DNA from: Trichomonas vaginalis G3
Taxonomy: Eukaryota > Parabasalia > Trichomonadida > Trichomonadidae
Direction of reading: 5' to 3'
Assembly (NCBI RefSeq): GCF_026262505.1
Contig: NC_067206.1
Location: 20,109,319-20,173,318, forward strand
Length of the DNA: 64,000 bases
Shown: in pieces, positions 29,801 through 40,116 of the stretch
How positions within the stretch are numbered: the first letter of the stretch is position 1
Layout: each line of letters opens with the position of its first letter
Position numbers and translations under genes: made by a program
The notes under the pieces: model-generated
Told to the model about the DNA's origin: nothing
Database searches by the model: none
What the model saw: only the letters and a program-made list of their open reading frames with translations

Positions 29801-31189
29801 TCAGATTCCATCGAATTTAGAGAAGGGGCGATCGAAATCAAGAATCGGAGCGACAACTGTTCTTCCATGCGCACAGTGATTTGGCCTATCAGAGATCGAT
29901 AGCTCGTAAATCAGACTTTTTGCCCGAATTTCATCAATAAATTCACCAAATTTAATGGCAGTTTTGCAAGCTCTTGTTCTTAAAGCGTCCAATATGCAAT
30001 CAGGTATCTCCGGCTCGTTTCCTGTTGAGCATTGTATTGCATATTTTATCATTCCATCTGCATCATCGATTTCCACGCCACAAACGCAAGGAACAGCCGT
30101 AACCTCTTTACAATTGAATCTCCAGCCCCATTTTCTCAAGCATTCATACGATTTTTCGTTAAATGAAATTCCAAATGATTCATGGATCATCATAGGCCTC
30201 TTTAGAGTTTTCGGATACCTTTCTGTGAAGCACCTCTTCATCAATTTACTCAAATTAATCCTTTCATGTGCTGCATGTTGATCAATTGAATATAATTTAT
30301 TCTGAAATGTCGCGAGAATAAATTTTCGATCCCAAACACATACATATTCCAAATTCCTTATAACTACATCACCAACTTCATTGGTGTCAAAATTTTTTGT
30401 CACTTTTTGATTTTCATTTGACAACATCACTGTCAAACCGTCTCTATCCCAAATATAGTCTATTACAGACCCTTCTTTTACTTGGATACATTTTTCGTTT
30501 ATTTTCACTTCTTCGTAACCGAGAAATAATCTGTTGCATGGAAAATCATTTACCAAAAAATTTTCAAAAGAATTCAATGAGAAATCAACAAATGACATGA
30601 TTTTCCCATCGGGAAGGATCTGTGGCTTGACACCTGTGATCTGGATGAATCTTTTCTCAAGAGATTCAACTTTCGGAAGATTCAAAATTTGATTTTGACA
30701 AGAACTGAATATTATGAACGAAATATGAGGAAATCGTAATGAGATTGTGCAGATAAATCGTTTGAATCTGTTGATTAATGATAATTTGTTCTTCGGATCT
30801 GTAAATTCTTTGATTCTTATTAAATTGTTTGAAAAAATCTTTGTAAGTAAGATTGTTGTACCTGATTCATAGTAATTATCGATATAGTGCTCATCTCCAA
30901 ATGTCTTTCGTTGAATTTTACCATCTTTTGTTTTAGATAAAATATCTACATCGCAAATTGATATTAAACGAGAAAGATGTGATTTATTACGCTTGTAAAC
31001 TCCATTTAAGTTCGTATTTCCTCCTTTGATAAATACGGCATTTAAGTTTTGAATTCCTTCTCCATCATCTGTGACAAGTATCTGGTTTAGCAATAGATCT
31101 AGGGTAACTGTAATATTTTGGGCATTTGCATCTATCGAATTCATTACAAGTTCACTTGCTATTGCAGAATAGTCAATCAGCTCAGACAT
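29801..31189 (-). CDS. MLH3: MutL homolog, MLH3-type
   Basis: The 462-residue protein has MutL ATPase motifs (SELVMNSIDANA at 12-23 with E13/N17, DDGEG at 41-45, GGNTN at 56-60). Its C-terminal domain has the MLH3-type motifs DQHAAHERI (from 303), ACKTAIKFGE (about 407) and CAHGR (about 440). MLH3 pairs with MLH1 and nicks DNA in meiotic recombination and mismatch repair. In the DQHA motif the final acidic position (E in DQHA-x2-E-x4-E) is Ser. It is far shorter than animal MLH3 because the linker between the domains is almost absent, and the N-terminus lacks the usual AGEV lead-in. Start: first ATG after in-frame stops. Confidence 0.8.
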   Translation of the reverse strand: MSELIDYSAIASELVMNSIDANAQNITVTLDLLLNQILVTDDGEGIQNLNAVFIKGGNTNLNGVYKRNKSHLSRLISICDVDILSKTKDGKIQRKTFGDEHYIDNYYESGTTILLTKIFSNNLIRIKEFTDPKNKLSLINRFKRFICTISLRFPHISFIIFSSCQNQILNLPKVESLEKRFIQITGVKPQILPDGKIMSFVDFSLNSFENFLVNDFPCNRLFLGYEEVKINEKCIQVKEGSVIDYIWDRDGLTVMLSNENQKVTKNFDTNEVGDVVIRNLEYVCVWDRKFILATFQNKLYSIDQHAAHERINLSKLMKRCFTERYPKTLKRPMMIHESFGISFNEKSYECLRKWGWRFNCKEVTAVPCVCGVEIDDADGMIKYAIQCSTGNEPEIPDCILDALRTRACKTAIKFGEFIDEIRAKSLIYELSISDRPNHCAHGRTVVAPILDFDRPFSKFDGI

Positions 31190-31648
31190 GTTATTTCTTC
31201 AAATTATTTTACAATAATCGGCACATCATATTATTTTTCTAGATTGGAGTTTTAATAATGACCTATTGTTTATGTGAAGAATTATTAACCAGAAATTTTT
31301 GGCTATCTTCAATTTTTTTTCCAGATTTTTTTGTATTCATATAGATGCAAGTTTTAGATGATTTTATCAAAACTTTTTTATCTCAATACAACTCATAGGA
31401 ATCACAATACATATTAAGATTTTCTATTTAATTCTTAATATTGAATATGATATATATCATCACATATCATTGAAATTGAATCAGCAAGTCTTTTCAAATA
31501 TAACATAACACTATAAACCTTTACATATGCTTTCGATATCAATTCAAAAAGGTTTTTTATGATTTTAAAGATAAGATTGCACATTTGGATCAGAGAATTT
31601 ATCTTTTGGTTGCCATTATTTACAAACAAGATAGTAATATAGAAATTA
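31190..31648. other. Spacer between MutL gene and Polinton
   Basis: AT-rich, no gene supported. The six bases before the Polinton (AAATTA) nearly match those after it (AAAATA). Confidence 0.6.
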
Positions 31649-32530
31649 AGTAGTAGGATAGGAAGGGTTGTGTGACTTTTTTTGTTACGTCTATATATAG
31701 ATGAAGGTATATTTTCACATCTTCTATATATAAATGATATAAAAATTTTTTCTTACGTTTTTTAAGTCATGAATTCGTAAGAAAGCGCGACATTATTAAA
31801 TAAATTAGTAATAAATATTATATACTAAACACATTTTATTCAATTAACATTAATTTTAAAATAATTTATTTTTTTATCTTTTATAAAAGAAGCTATATAT
31901 AGATGATGTCAGATATTCCGCGATTAATTAAACATTGTTTAAATCCTGAATGGGTTAAACTTCAATTTAAAAAGGAAGACTGTGAATTATTAAATGAATA
32001 TGAAAGCCAAAATAAGCTAATGAGATATAAATATAATGATAAAGAATATTTAATTTCATGGAATCAATGGAGTCATAATCAAAGACCTCATAAACGAGAA
32101 GAAGAAATTGAAAATAATGAAATGGAAATCATTGATGACATTAAAGAGGATGGAATTCCTAAATTTTGTAGAAAAACCTTTAGAACTAAGTTAGGAGCAT
32201 ATAAACGTAGAGTATTAAATCCTGAATATCTTAAACATCAATTTAAAAAGGAAGACTGTGAATTATTAAACGCTAATGAATATGAAAATGCTAAATCAAA
32301 ACTGAGATATAAATATATTGGAAGTGATGAAAGGTGTAAAGATAAAGATAAAGTTTATACAGTTTCATATAATAACTGGCACACGTTAGGGATAAGAAAA
32401 CATTTAGGAGATTATGGTAAAAGTTCTGAATTCTTCAAATCTAGTATGTACGAGAGAGTAAAAGAAATTAGATATAATTATTTTCATGAATGAAAGATTC
32501 ACTACCATAATGAAATAAAAAATAAAAAAA
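31649..32530 (+). repeat. Left terminal inverted repeat of the Polinton
   Basis: Nearly 880 bases, including a gene. The right repeat is the same sequence in inverse orientation but shorter. Confidence 0.8.
31903..32493 (+). CDS. Terminal-repeat-borne protein with duplicated motif
   Basis: This 196-residue protein lies inside the left terminal repeat. It has two copies of a unit, LNPEWVKLQFKKEDCELL near residue 13 and LNPEYLKHQFKKEDCELL near residue 105. Each is followed by a segment ending in a Tyr/Trp motif (ISWNQWSHNQ, VSYNNWHTLG). The repeated unit may be a small DNA-binding domain, which would suit recognition of the ends, but no family is recognised. A shorter version lies in the right terminal repeat. 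The ATG is preceded by TATATATAG rather than the TAAATG context seen elsewhere in the element. Confidence 0.5.
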   Translation: MMSDIPRLIKHCLNPEWVKLQFKKEDCELLNEYESQNKLMRYKYNDKEYLISWNQWSHNQRPHKREEEIENNEMEIIDDIKEDGIPKFCRKTFRTKLGAYKRRVLNPEYLKHQFKKEDCELLNANEYENAKSKLRYKYIGSDERCKDKDKVYTVSYNNWHTLGIRKHLGDYGKSSEFFKSSMYERVKEIRYNYFHE

Positions 32531-32599
32531 ATTTTAAAAAATAAACTTTAAAAATTCATGTCTTACATTTATGAATAATTTATTTTTATTTTGTATGAA

Positions 32600-33712
32600 A
32601 TGAGCGTCAAGACTAACGACGTGAAAACATTAGGATTCACAAATGAGGAAATAAAGGATATATTAGAGGAGGCGGGTTATGAAGTTAGTAAATATTATTT
32701 AAGAAATTGTCAAAAATTCGCGGAGTTTTTAAATGAGTTTGATTATGATGGAAAAATGAATAAAGATGATGTTATAAATTTCTTATATCCCACATCTAAA
32801 GAAGAAAAACCTAAAGAACCTGATGTTTTCCCTGAATATTATGAAGAACGGATTAAAGATGATGAATACGATGAAATTGAAATTGAAAGACTGGAAAAAA
32901 TAAGAGATGAAATAGATGAAAAAATTAAGGAATTAAGAGAAGTTGAAAAATATAATGAAAATGAAGTAGAGGGTTTAATGAATATCCCAGCTTCAGAATC
33001 AGAAGTTCAGAAATCTCATGAAGAAAGATATAAAAATTATGTCTCAGAATCAACACAAAATTTATTAGATGGCGAAATAGATGAAACACTTTCAGAAGAA
33101 GGTACTAAATTTATACGTAAACATAAGTTACAATTTATTGATAATGAGGAATACCCTTGTATCCTACTTTCACCCCCTCTCGATTCTGAGAAATTCAAAA
33201 AAGCTCTTAAAAATGTGACATATGCAACTAATACGATTAAGAAAGAAGATCATGATATTTACACAAATTATTATTTAAATAAATGCACAGGTGTTGATAA
33301 AGTTTTTGATTTATTAGATAAAATATCAAAAGAAACCATTGGAACCTATAAAATTTTGTGTGATTGTGGTTTCATTATTGAAGATACCAATAATGTTTCA
33401 TATGAAAGAACAGCACCGAAGGAAGACGAAGTGGAAAGGTCTATACCATTCGTTATTAAGAACATAAAAGATATGAAAACTTATAAACATTATATTTATT
33501 CATTTATTTCAGAAAAAATGGAAGCAACCCATAAAACATCTTCTCATCATTTTATAGCTATTCATACATTCCTTTTCAAAGTTGTGAAATTAAATAAGAC
33601 AGGAATTAGATTTAATGTATCAGGGTACGCATTCTTGAGTAAATTAAAATGTATTCGTCACGTCGCAGATGATAAAAATTTATGTGTTCTTAATTCATTT
33701 TATGGGCTTTAA
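32600..33712 (+). CDS. Unknown Polinton protein upstream of PolB
   Basis: About 370 residues from ATG at 32600, preceded by a T-rich tract. The N-terminus resembles a helical binding domain (LGFTNEEIKDILEEAGYEVS), a highly acidic coiled coil follows, and the C-terminal half has FVIKNIKDMKTYKHYIY and a CDCGF pair. Its place just before PolB and co-orientation suggest a replication role, for instance terminal protein or polymerase accessory; this is inference. No known family is recognised. Confidence 0.45.
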   Translation: MSVKTNDVKTLGFTNEEIKDILEEAGYEVSKYYLRNCQKFAEFLNEFDYDGKMNKDDVINFLYPTSKEEKPKEPDVFPEYYEERIKDDEYDEIEIERLEKIRDEIDEKIKELREVEKYNENEVEGLMNIPASESEVQKSHEERYKNYVSESTQNLLDGEIDETLSEEGTKFIRKHKLQFIDNEEYPCILLSPPLDSEKFKKALKNVTYATNTIKKEDHDIYTNYYLNKCTGVDKVFDLLDKISKETIGTYKILCDCGFIIEDTNNVSYERTAPKEDEVERSIPFVIKNIKDMKTYKHYIYSFISEKMEATHKTSSHHFIAIHTFLFKVVKLNKTGIRFNVSGYAFLSKLKCIRHVADDKNLCVLNSFYGL

Positions 33713-33757
33713 AAAATAAACTTTATTTTTATTTTTTAATTTTTTATTTTTACATAA

Positions 33758-36700
33758 ATGAACAAAAACGGAACAGCTAAAATGAATGATAATCAAATTA
33801 GAGCAGAAGGTAGAAGGTTATTTAAACGCTTCTATAATATTCCTGATGGTGTTAATCCTAAAACTCGTAGAAGTTATTTAAATGAAGCAATAGATTCATA
33901 TGAAGGGTTTGACATTTCATCAGAAAGTGAGAGATTAGCGAGAATGTTAAATGTTAATATTGATTTCTATTATTGTGATCCTCAACCAGAAGACGTGGAC
34001 ATAAATAAGGTAGACTTTCCATTAGTGGATTCAATAATGATAGATCCAGAATTTGAAACAGTAAATATTTTATTAACACAGAGTCCATGTGGAAAACTTC
34101 ACGCTGACAGAATAACAGACGTTGAAGCACTCACCGGCTATAGAGTTTGTCCATATTGTAAAGAAGAAGTTTATTCTATCCGTGATGATCCAGAAAGGAA
34201 AAACCAAAGAAGATTTTTAAAGCATTGTGAGAAATGTAAAGAAAATAATGGAAGATTAATTCAAGACGTTCAGTTGCAAAAGACACAGCAACCATATGCA
34301 CCACATATTACGAAACAGAAGATATATCAGTGGTTATTAGCTCATAATTTGCAGGAATATTATCAACCGACAAGATATTATATTACTTTTGACTTCGAAA
34401 CATTAGAGACTAAAGAAGAATTACAACTTTCTGAGTGTGCAACTTTGAACGCTTACTTAAAACCATTCATGGTATCATCAACGGTTAAATTAAACGATAA
34501 AACGTATACGAGGAATTTTTGCTTAACTTCGAGTGATTCTTTTATTTCTGATTGGATTGAGTTTTTATTTTCAACCTGTTCATTAGTTGCTAAATCAAAT
34601 ATTGAACAATATGAAGAATTATTGAAGCCGCAAACGGCGGGGACTTTGTACCATACATTAAATGAAAAACAGAAGGAAGCATTTAAAGAACTTCTAGATG
34701 AGGAATTCAATAAAGTGAATATCATAGGTTTTAATTCGGGAAAGTTTGATTTAAATTTAATTCTTCGTGATTTAAACACTGCAAAATGGAAAATAAAATC
34801 AATGCTGGGTTCATCTTCACAATTTAAGCAAATCATTGTAAAGAAAACAAACGTTCCATATGAATTGAGATTTATTGACATCAGAAATTATATAGCGGGT
34901 GGGACATTAGACCAATTCACTCAAGATTTCGGAAACAATAAATCACGTGTTAAATCCTTTTTCCCTTATCAATTCATCACATGGGAAAATTACGAAGAAG
35001 AATTATATAAAGAGGAACCATTCACGAAAGATTCATTTTATTCAGCATTAACTCAAGAAACTATATCAGATAGTGATTATCAAATATATCTCAATGATGC
35101 TAAAAACTTTAAGAATAGATTAGAATATTTTATTCATTATTGCAATAAAGATGTTGAAATTATGATTGACCCAATCGATAAAATTATTGAAGAAACATTT
35201 GTTTATAAAATTGATATGCTTCATAATCTTTCTTTATCATCGAATGCTTCAATGATTCGTTACGCTTTAGCATATAAAGACTTTAATCCTAATGAAAAAT
35301 ATCCTGAGGAAGAGATAGAATCAAGTTTTGAATTAACGAAAAAGTATTGGAAATATAAAATTGAATCATATAAGAAACAAGATGAAAAAGCAGAAAGGGA
35401 TACTAAAAATAATGTTTCAATGGATGATTTTCAATACTATCACGATTTAATCCTTTCATCTAAATGCAAAATGTGTGGTAAAGCGTTTACATATGCAAAT
35501 AAACCAACATTGGATAGAATCGATAATGAAAAACCACATACCAAAGAAAATTGTCAGTTAATGTGTTGTTATTGCAATGTCGTAAAATCAAATAAAGATG
35601 AAGATGTTCAACGTTTAAGAATCAATTTAAGAAATTATGCATTAAAAAATAATTTACCAATGACTTTAGATTCAGTTGAAGCTTATCACATTCTCCGTAA
35701 TGGAATTACTGGTGGTCTATCAAATGTTCAACATAGAGTAAATCTTAAAGGAATCACGCACATTAATAAACTTTCATATAGTCCAGAAACTAAAACTGTA
35801 TCAAATGAGGACACTTCCAACATTATGACTCATTTCGTTGGTGTTGATTTTAATTCATTATATCCTTCATCATTTTCATCTAATCCTCATGATTTCATTC
35901 AATATACTGACCATAAAATGTATATGCCGGGAAGATTGAATGGTGTTATCATTTGTGATACAGCAACAAAGAAAGCAAAAGCACTGGGAATAATTAAGAA
36001 GAAAAATACTTTATTCGTGGCTGAAGTAAAGGGTCACATTGATGAAAAATACATTAATGATTACATAAACTTTTTACCGATAATAAGAAACTTAGATATT
36101 ATCACAGATGAAAAAACAATTGGCAGTTTTATGTATAATTACATGAAATCAAACAATCTACCAGTTGACCAGAAACAGAGAAAATTAACTCAGTTAGCAT
36201 CAACACACAACCAATATCAACCATTTTCTTCTTATTATCTTTGGTATCTAATCGACAGATTTCATTTTATCATTGATGACATTCAATCAATTTTAACATT
36301 TACGAAAAACACTTGTTTTAATGAATTTGCGAACAAATTTATGAATGAAAGACAAAAGGCTGAATTAGAAGGAAATAAAGGAAAAAGTTTATTTTGTAAG
36401 ATTTCGCTTAATGGATCATATGGTTACGATGCAATGAATACACAAAATTACGCAAAGACTAAAATAATGAATGCACAGAAGGCACGCGTTGCATGTATGT
36501 CAAATAAGTTTAAAAACATAAGAGAAATAGGTGAGGATACGTATCAAGTGATGCTTAAAGATAGATTTTATAGATGTGATACGTGTTTACAAGAGGCATT
36601 CTTCACTTCAGATAATGCTAAATACTGGTATTTGGTTTTCATTTATGATTTTATGTATAAATGCATGGATGTTAATCGTTTTCATTTCATTGAAGGTGAT

Positions 36701-37225
36701 ACTGATTCATCTTATTGGGCAATCGCTGGCGACCCAAATCTTCCTAACACTCAAGCATTTCAAGCAATTGTTACCGATAAACAATTTTATGATAAAAACA
36801 TTTTCAAATTCGCACCATTTGATTTCTTCTGTTTTGATGAGAAATTTAAACCTAAATTAAAGAATAAAGCTGAAGAAAAAGCACATGAGAAGAAGTTATT
36901 GGGTTTAGCAATTGAGAAACAAGGTGATAACATGGTTGCTTTATGTCCTAAATGTTATACATCATTCAACGGTTCAATTGATGGAAGTGATTTTAAAAAG
37001 ATTGCACAAAAAATGAAAGGTGTTAGTTTACGACAAAATAAGCAATTAACACCTAAAAAATATTTGGATATAATAAATGATAAAGTTATTTTCGATGGTC
37101 AGAATATTAATTTACAACTTAAAAATGGGTCAATGACTCGCTTAACAATCGGTAAGACTGCATTAACAGGAGCACACACTAAGGCTGTATATTGTGAAAA
37201 TGGATGTTGTATGCCATTTATTTAA
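33758..37225 (+). CDS. Protein-primed DNA polymerase B with internal HNH-like domain
   Basis: The 1155-residue protein has a zinc-binding motif (C131, C134, H156/C157, C160). It carries 3'-5' exonuclease motifs (TFDFETL with D212, IGFNSGKFD near 325, YCNKDVEIM near 465) and polymerase motifs A (DFNSLYPS, 697-704), B (KISLNGSYGY, from 881) and C (GDTDSS, D981/D983). Between the exonuclease and motif A lies an HNH-like block: C570, C573, LDRIDN, H594, C604, C606, N607. Such polymerases copy linear genomes from a protein primer bound at the inverted repeats. The frame is uninterrupted. It is preceded by TTTTATTTTTACATAAATG. Confidence 0.95.
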   Translation: MNKNGTAKMNDNQIRAEGRRLFKRFYNIPDGVNPKTRRSYLNEAIDSYEGFDISSESERLARMLNVNIDFYYCDPQPEDVDINKVDFPLVDSIMIDPEFETVNILLTQSPCGKLHADRITDVEALTGYRVCPYCKEEVYSIRDDPERKNQRRFLKHCEKCKENNGRLIQDVQLQKTQQPYAPHITKQKIYQWLLAHNLQEYYQPTRYYITFDFETLETKEELQLSECATLNAYLKPFMVSSTVKLNDKTYTRNFCLTSSDSFISDWIEFLFSTCSLVAKSNIEQYEELLKPQTAGTLYHTLNEKQKEAFKELLDEEFNKVNIIGFNSGKFDLNLILRDLNTAKWKIKSMLGSSSQFKQIIVKKTNVPYELRFIDIRNYIAGGTLDQFTQDFGNNKSRVKSFFPYQFITWENYEEELYKEEPFTKDSFYSALTQETISDSDYQIYLNDAKNFKNRLEYFIHYCNKDVEIMIDPIDKIIEETFVYKIDMLHNLSLSSNASMIRYALAYKDFNPNEKYPEEEIESSFELTKKYWKYKIESYKKQDEKAERDTKNNVSMDDFQYYHDLILSSKCKMCGKAFTYANKPTLDRIDNEKPHTKENCQLMCCYCNVVKSNKDEDVQRLRINLRNYALKNNLPMTLDSVEAYHILRNGITGGLSNVQHRVNLKGITHINKLSYSPETKTVSNEDTSNIMTHFVGVDFNSLYPSSFSSNPHDFIQYTDHKMYMPGRLNGVIICDTATKKAKALGIIKKKNTLFVAEVKGHIDEKYINDYINFLPIIRNLDIITDEKTIGSFMYNYMKSNNLPVDQKQRKLTQLASTHNQYQPFSSYYLWYLIDRFHFIIDDIQSILTFTKNTCFNEFANKFMNERQKAELEGNKGKSLFCKISLNGSYGYDAMNTQNYAKTKIMNAQKARVACMSNKFKNIREIGEDTYQVMLKDRFYRCDTCLQEAFFTSDNAKYWYLVFIYDFMYKCMDVNRFHFIEGDTDSSYWAIAGDPNLPNTQAFQAIVTDKQFYDKNIFKFAPFDFFCFDEKFKPKLKNKAEEKAHEKKLLGLAIEKQGDNMVALCPKCYTSFNGSIDGSDFKKIAQKMKGVSLRQNKQLTPKKYLDIINDKVIFDGQNINLQLKNGSMTRLTIGKTALTGAHTKAVYCENGCCMPFI

Positions 37226-37505
37226 TACAATTTAAAATTTTATTTTTAATGAAATGCCACAGAAGAGACAAAAGGAACCAAATCGATTTATACCAAATGG
37301 TTTTAACTTTCAGATTCCAAATAATCAACCACAACGAATTTTTTAAATCCCATCACAGCATCAACAGCAACAACAACCGCCACCATTTGATACCGTTTTA
37401 GAAGAAGGAACCGTTAATGATGGGATTCAATATGTAAATAATGGTTTTGATACTATGATTCAAAGAGGTGGGCACCCTTAAAACATTGATTTTATTTTTA
37501 TATAA
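37226..37505 (+). other. Short Polinton spacer with Gln/Pro-rich frame
   Basis: A small frame at 37254-37346 (MPQKRQKEPNRF) followed by a Gln/Pro-rich stretch lies between PolB and the next gene. It may be the remains of a small gene; nothing is recognised. Confidence 0.3.
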
Positions 37506-38213
37506 ATGGATAACGTAGATTTAAAAATTTTAATTGCTGATTTAGTATTTAATCAAAATTTTCTTGATTATTATGATTTAAAAGCATATCTCCAAAAATA
37601 TGATAACAATATAACGGGTGATGATATGGAATATTATTATCCATATTATAAAAATGAAATTTTGAAATATCATGATAGAATAATTTCTAAAATTAAAGAC
37701 AAAATTAAAAATAATGAATATTCAAAGGGAAAAACTAAATCACAACTTAAACAGTTGAAAGATTTCAAAAATAAAGTATTAACAGAAGAAGATATTGATG
37801 AATTATATAAATTATATAATCCTGAGCCGCAAAAGCCAAAGGAACAAAAACAAAAGGTGCAAAACACCCAGGTCCTTCAGACCATAAATGAAGCACAAGC
37901 TTTAATTTATGATTCATTACTTAAACCATATTCAGCCCGACTTTTAAATGAAGATCAACTTTTGGAATTCATCCTTCAACATAAACTCGAAGCGGGAAAG
38001 TATATCAAACCTTTATATACAGCATATTTAAAACAAATGAATAGAATACATCCAGAATTAATGAAAGGAAAATCAACAACTAAACTTCATCATCCAAAAT
38101 CAAAGCAGATAAAATTAAACCACTTGCAACACCAAAACCTCCAACGACAGTACCGCCTCCTCCTTCAGTTAATCCTTCATCATTCACTTTATTATATCCA
38201 TTTCAAACATTAA
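37506..38213 (+). CDS. Polinton protein preceding the integrase core
   Basis: The 235-residue frame starts after TTTATTTTTATATAAATG. It is Lys/Tyr/Asp-rich and helical, with QKPKEQKQKVQNTQVLQTIN near residue 110; a related KAQNTQVLQTI occurs at the start of the fibre protein at 44505. Lying directly before the integrase core, it may correspond to the DNA-binding part of the integrase. The C-terminal portion is low-complexity. Confidence 0.4.
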   Translation: MDNVDLKILIADLVFNQNFLDYYDLKAYLQKYDNNITGDDMEYYYPYYKNEILKYHDRIISKIKDKIKNNEYSKGKTKSQLKQLKDFKNKVLTEEDIDELYKLYNPEPQKPKEQKQKVQNTQVLQTINEAQALIYDSLLKPYSARLLNEDQLLEFILQHKLEAGKYIKPLYTAYLKQMNRIHPELMKGKSTTKLHHPKSKQIKLNHLQHQNLQRQYRLLLQLILHHSLYYIHFKH

Positions 38214-38215
38214 AG

Positions 38216-38725
38216 AAGCAAAAAGATTTTAAAAAGGATTTCAAGATATTAAATAAACCAATTGACCCGAAAATTCAACCGTTAAAGGAAAAATTTAGTC
38301 GCCCTTCATTTGCACCATATCCATATTCATACGAAATCGATCATCTGGAATATTCAAAAGGAAAAGTTACTTATTTATTTGCCATTAACATTAACACTAG
38401 ATATTTATATTGCATTCCAGTGAAAGGGAAAACAGAACAGGAAACAAGAAGAGCTATACAATACTTACTAGATCATGAAAGAGTAGATAATATCAGGGGT
38501 GATGGTGATAAAGGATTTCAGGCAACTATGACTCATTATTTCCCACAAATTAATTTTTTCTTTTCATCCTCTCCATATACGTTTCATAATAAAATAGTTG
38601 ATGCGGTAATGAGAACTCTTAGAGATGCGTTAGGGGTTAACGGTCAGATATACTGGGATGGAAATCATGACTCCATCATACAACAGTTAGTATATTATTT
38701 AATAATACATGGCATAGAACTATAA
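38216..38725 (+). pseudogene. Polinton integrase core region
   Basis: The plus strand encodes an rve-type integrase core: YEIDHLEY as the first acidic block, then a beta-rich stretch (AINVNTRYLYCIPV), IRGDGDKGF as the second block, and a last helix with NKIVDAVMRTLR. The order and the RTLR ending fit the Polinton integrase that inserts the element and makes 6-bp duplications. Taken with its neighbour upstream, the gene appears broken about once. Confidence 0.65.
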
Positions 38726-39056
38726 ACATGAAACCAGTGAAATGAAAAATGATATTTCAAAAGAATGGGAATATATTAGAAAGCAAATGGAAAGGTTGAA
38801 TGATGTTAAACGTGAACAAATTAATTCGGGGCTCATGAATTTTAAACAAGGGATAAAGTTTTGATTCATCTCGATTATGGAAAAACTGATAAATCAATGA
38901 CAAAAAGAAGACGAAGATTTGACACAATAGCTGAATTTGTTAGATATATTAACGGCAATGCATTAGTTGAAGTTGACAATAAATTAATAGAAATTCCGAT
39001 TTATTTTATTACTCCATTATATTTAAATAATATTTAATTTTTTTATTTCGTAAGAA
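38726..39056 (+). other. Polinton spacer with small ORFs
   Basis: A frame of about 40 codons at 38742 (MKNDISKEWEYIRKQME) and an overlapping one follow the integrase region. They could be the tail of a small gene. No family recognised. Confidence 0.3.
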
Positions 39057-39353
39057 ATGAGTGACAACGAAGCAGCCAAGAGTCCAGACGATGAATATAA
39101 AAAGAAACTAAACAGAATTAAATCAAAAATATGCTATTACAAAAAGAAGCCGCAATGCGGTGGGGTTGATGCCCATAAAACTAAAGTAATTGAAAACGAT
39201 AAAGAGAAGAAGGAAATAATTGAAAAGTTAGAAACTTACCGTTCAATCCTTAAACTGGGTGAAGCAAAAATAAAAGAATTTAATAGAATAAATAAATTGA
39301 TTGGAAGAGATGAATTTAATAAAGATGAATTTTTAAACTCAATCCAAATTTAA
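39057..39353 (+). CDS. Small charged Polinton protein
   Basis: 98 residues, very Lys/Glu-rich and helical (MSDNEAAKSPDDEYKKKLN), ending just before the nested segment. The ATG follows a T-rich tract (ATTTTTTTATTTCGTAAGAAATG). Unknown function. Confidence 0.4.
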   Translation: MSDNEAAKSPDDEYKKKLNRIKSKICYYKKKPQCGGVDAHKTKVIENDKEKKEIIEKLETYRSILKLGEAKIKEFNRINKLIGRDEFNKDEFLNSIQI

Positions 39354-39606
39354 TTTTTTCAGTGTCACTACGTCACCATGTGCTACCAGGTTAATTAACT
39401 TCTCTGAAAAAATGAGACAACATGACATTTTGACAACACAGCAGGATTAATGAGGAAGGCAGTTATGAATTATTTTTGAATAACTGAAGGTGTCACTATG
39501 TCACCATGTGTCACTCGGTTATTTAACTTCTCTGAAAAAATGAGACAACATGACATTTAGACAACAACACAGCAGGATTAATGCAAAAATAAATTCAAAT
39601 CATACT

Positions 39607-40110
39607 TTATAAAGCTTCATTTACAGGTATTTCATCGTCAGTAAATGAATCCTCATTATCGTTTGGTTCAACCTGTTTATATAATCCTTTCATTTCTTCT
39701 TTCAAAACATAACACCATGTTTGTTTACCATCTATTCTTCTCTGTTTCTTATCACATTTATCCTTAATGCTCATTTGAAAATTCTTGTCTTTCATGTCTG
39801 ATGGTTTGCAGAATAGAGCATTTTTACACGTCATACCTGCACACAATTCATCATAATGTGTATTTATCCATTCCTCTAAAGGATTTGTTGATAATTCAAT
39901 TAAATCTTGTTTGGCTTCAGTCATCGGTATGATTCGTACATTAAATGATGAAAGGTCATATTGCATAAAATATGTTAGTAAATTATCATAAAATTCCTTT
40001 GTGCATGAATTCATCAAATTCTTGAAGTAATCAAATTGACCCTTAAATTTACCATTGACCCTTAAAACTACGTATCTTCTGTCTCCAACTTCAATTTTGA
40101 CAGGGTAGAC
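39607..40110 (-). pseudogene. SF3 helicase/primase C-terminal remnant
   Basis: The minus strand encodes RRYVVLRVNGKFKG, then a helical segment and FNVRIIPMTEAKQDLI with NPLEEWI. This matches the C-terminal region after the helicase core in D5-like/superfamily 3 virus helicases, where the R.IP.T..K.dli pattern is typical. The helicase core itself is absent, so this is only the tail of a replication protein. Its acidic C-terminus (NDNEDSFTDDEIP) is complete. Confidence 0.5.
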
Positions 40111-40116
40111 GTTTTG

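Noticed and set aside
31435-31629. 64-codon minus-strand frame upstream of the Polinton
   Set aside because: AT-rich, no motif and no conservation visible; likely chance.
34453-34881. 142-codon antisense frame within PolB
   Set aside because: It lies wholly inside the PolB exonuclease domain, has no motif and has no promoter-like signal.
35465-35580. Intein in PolB
   Set aside because: The Cys/His block lacks intein start and end splice motifs and does not interrupt a conserved polymerase motif.
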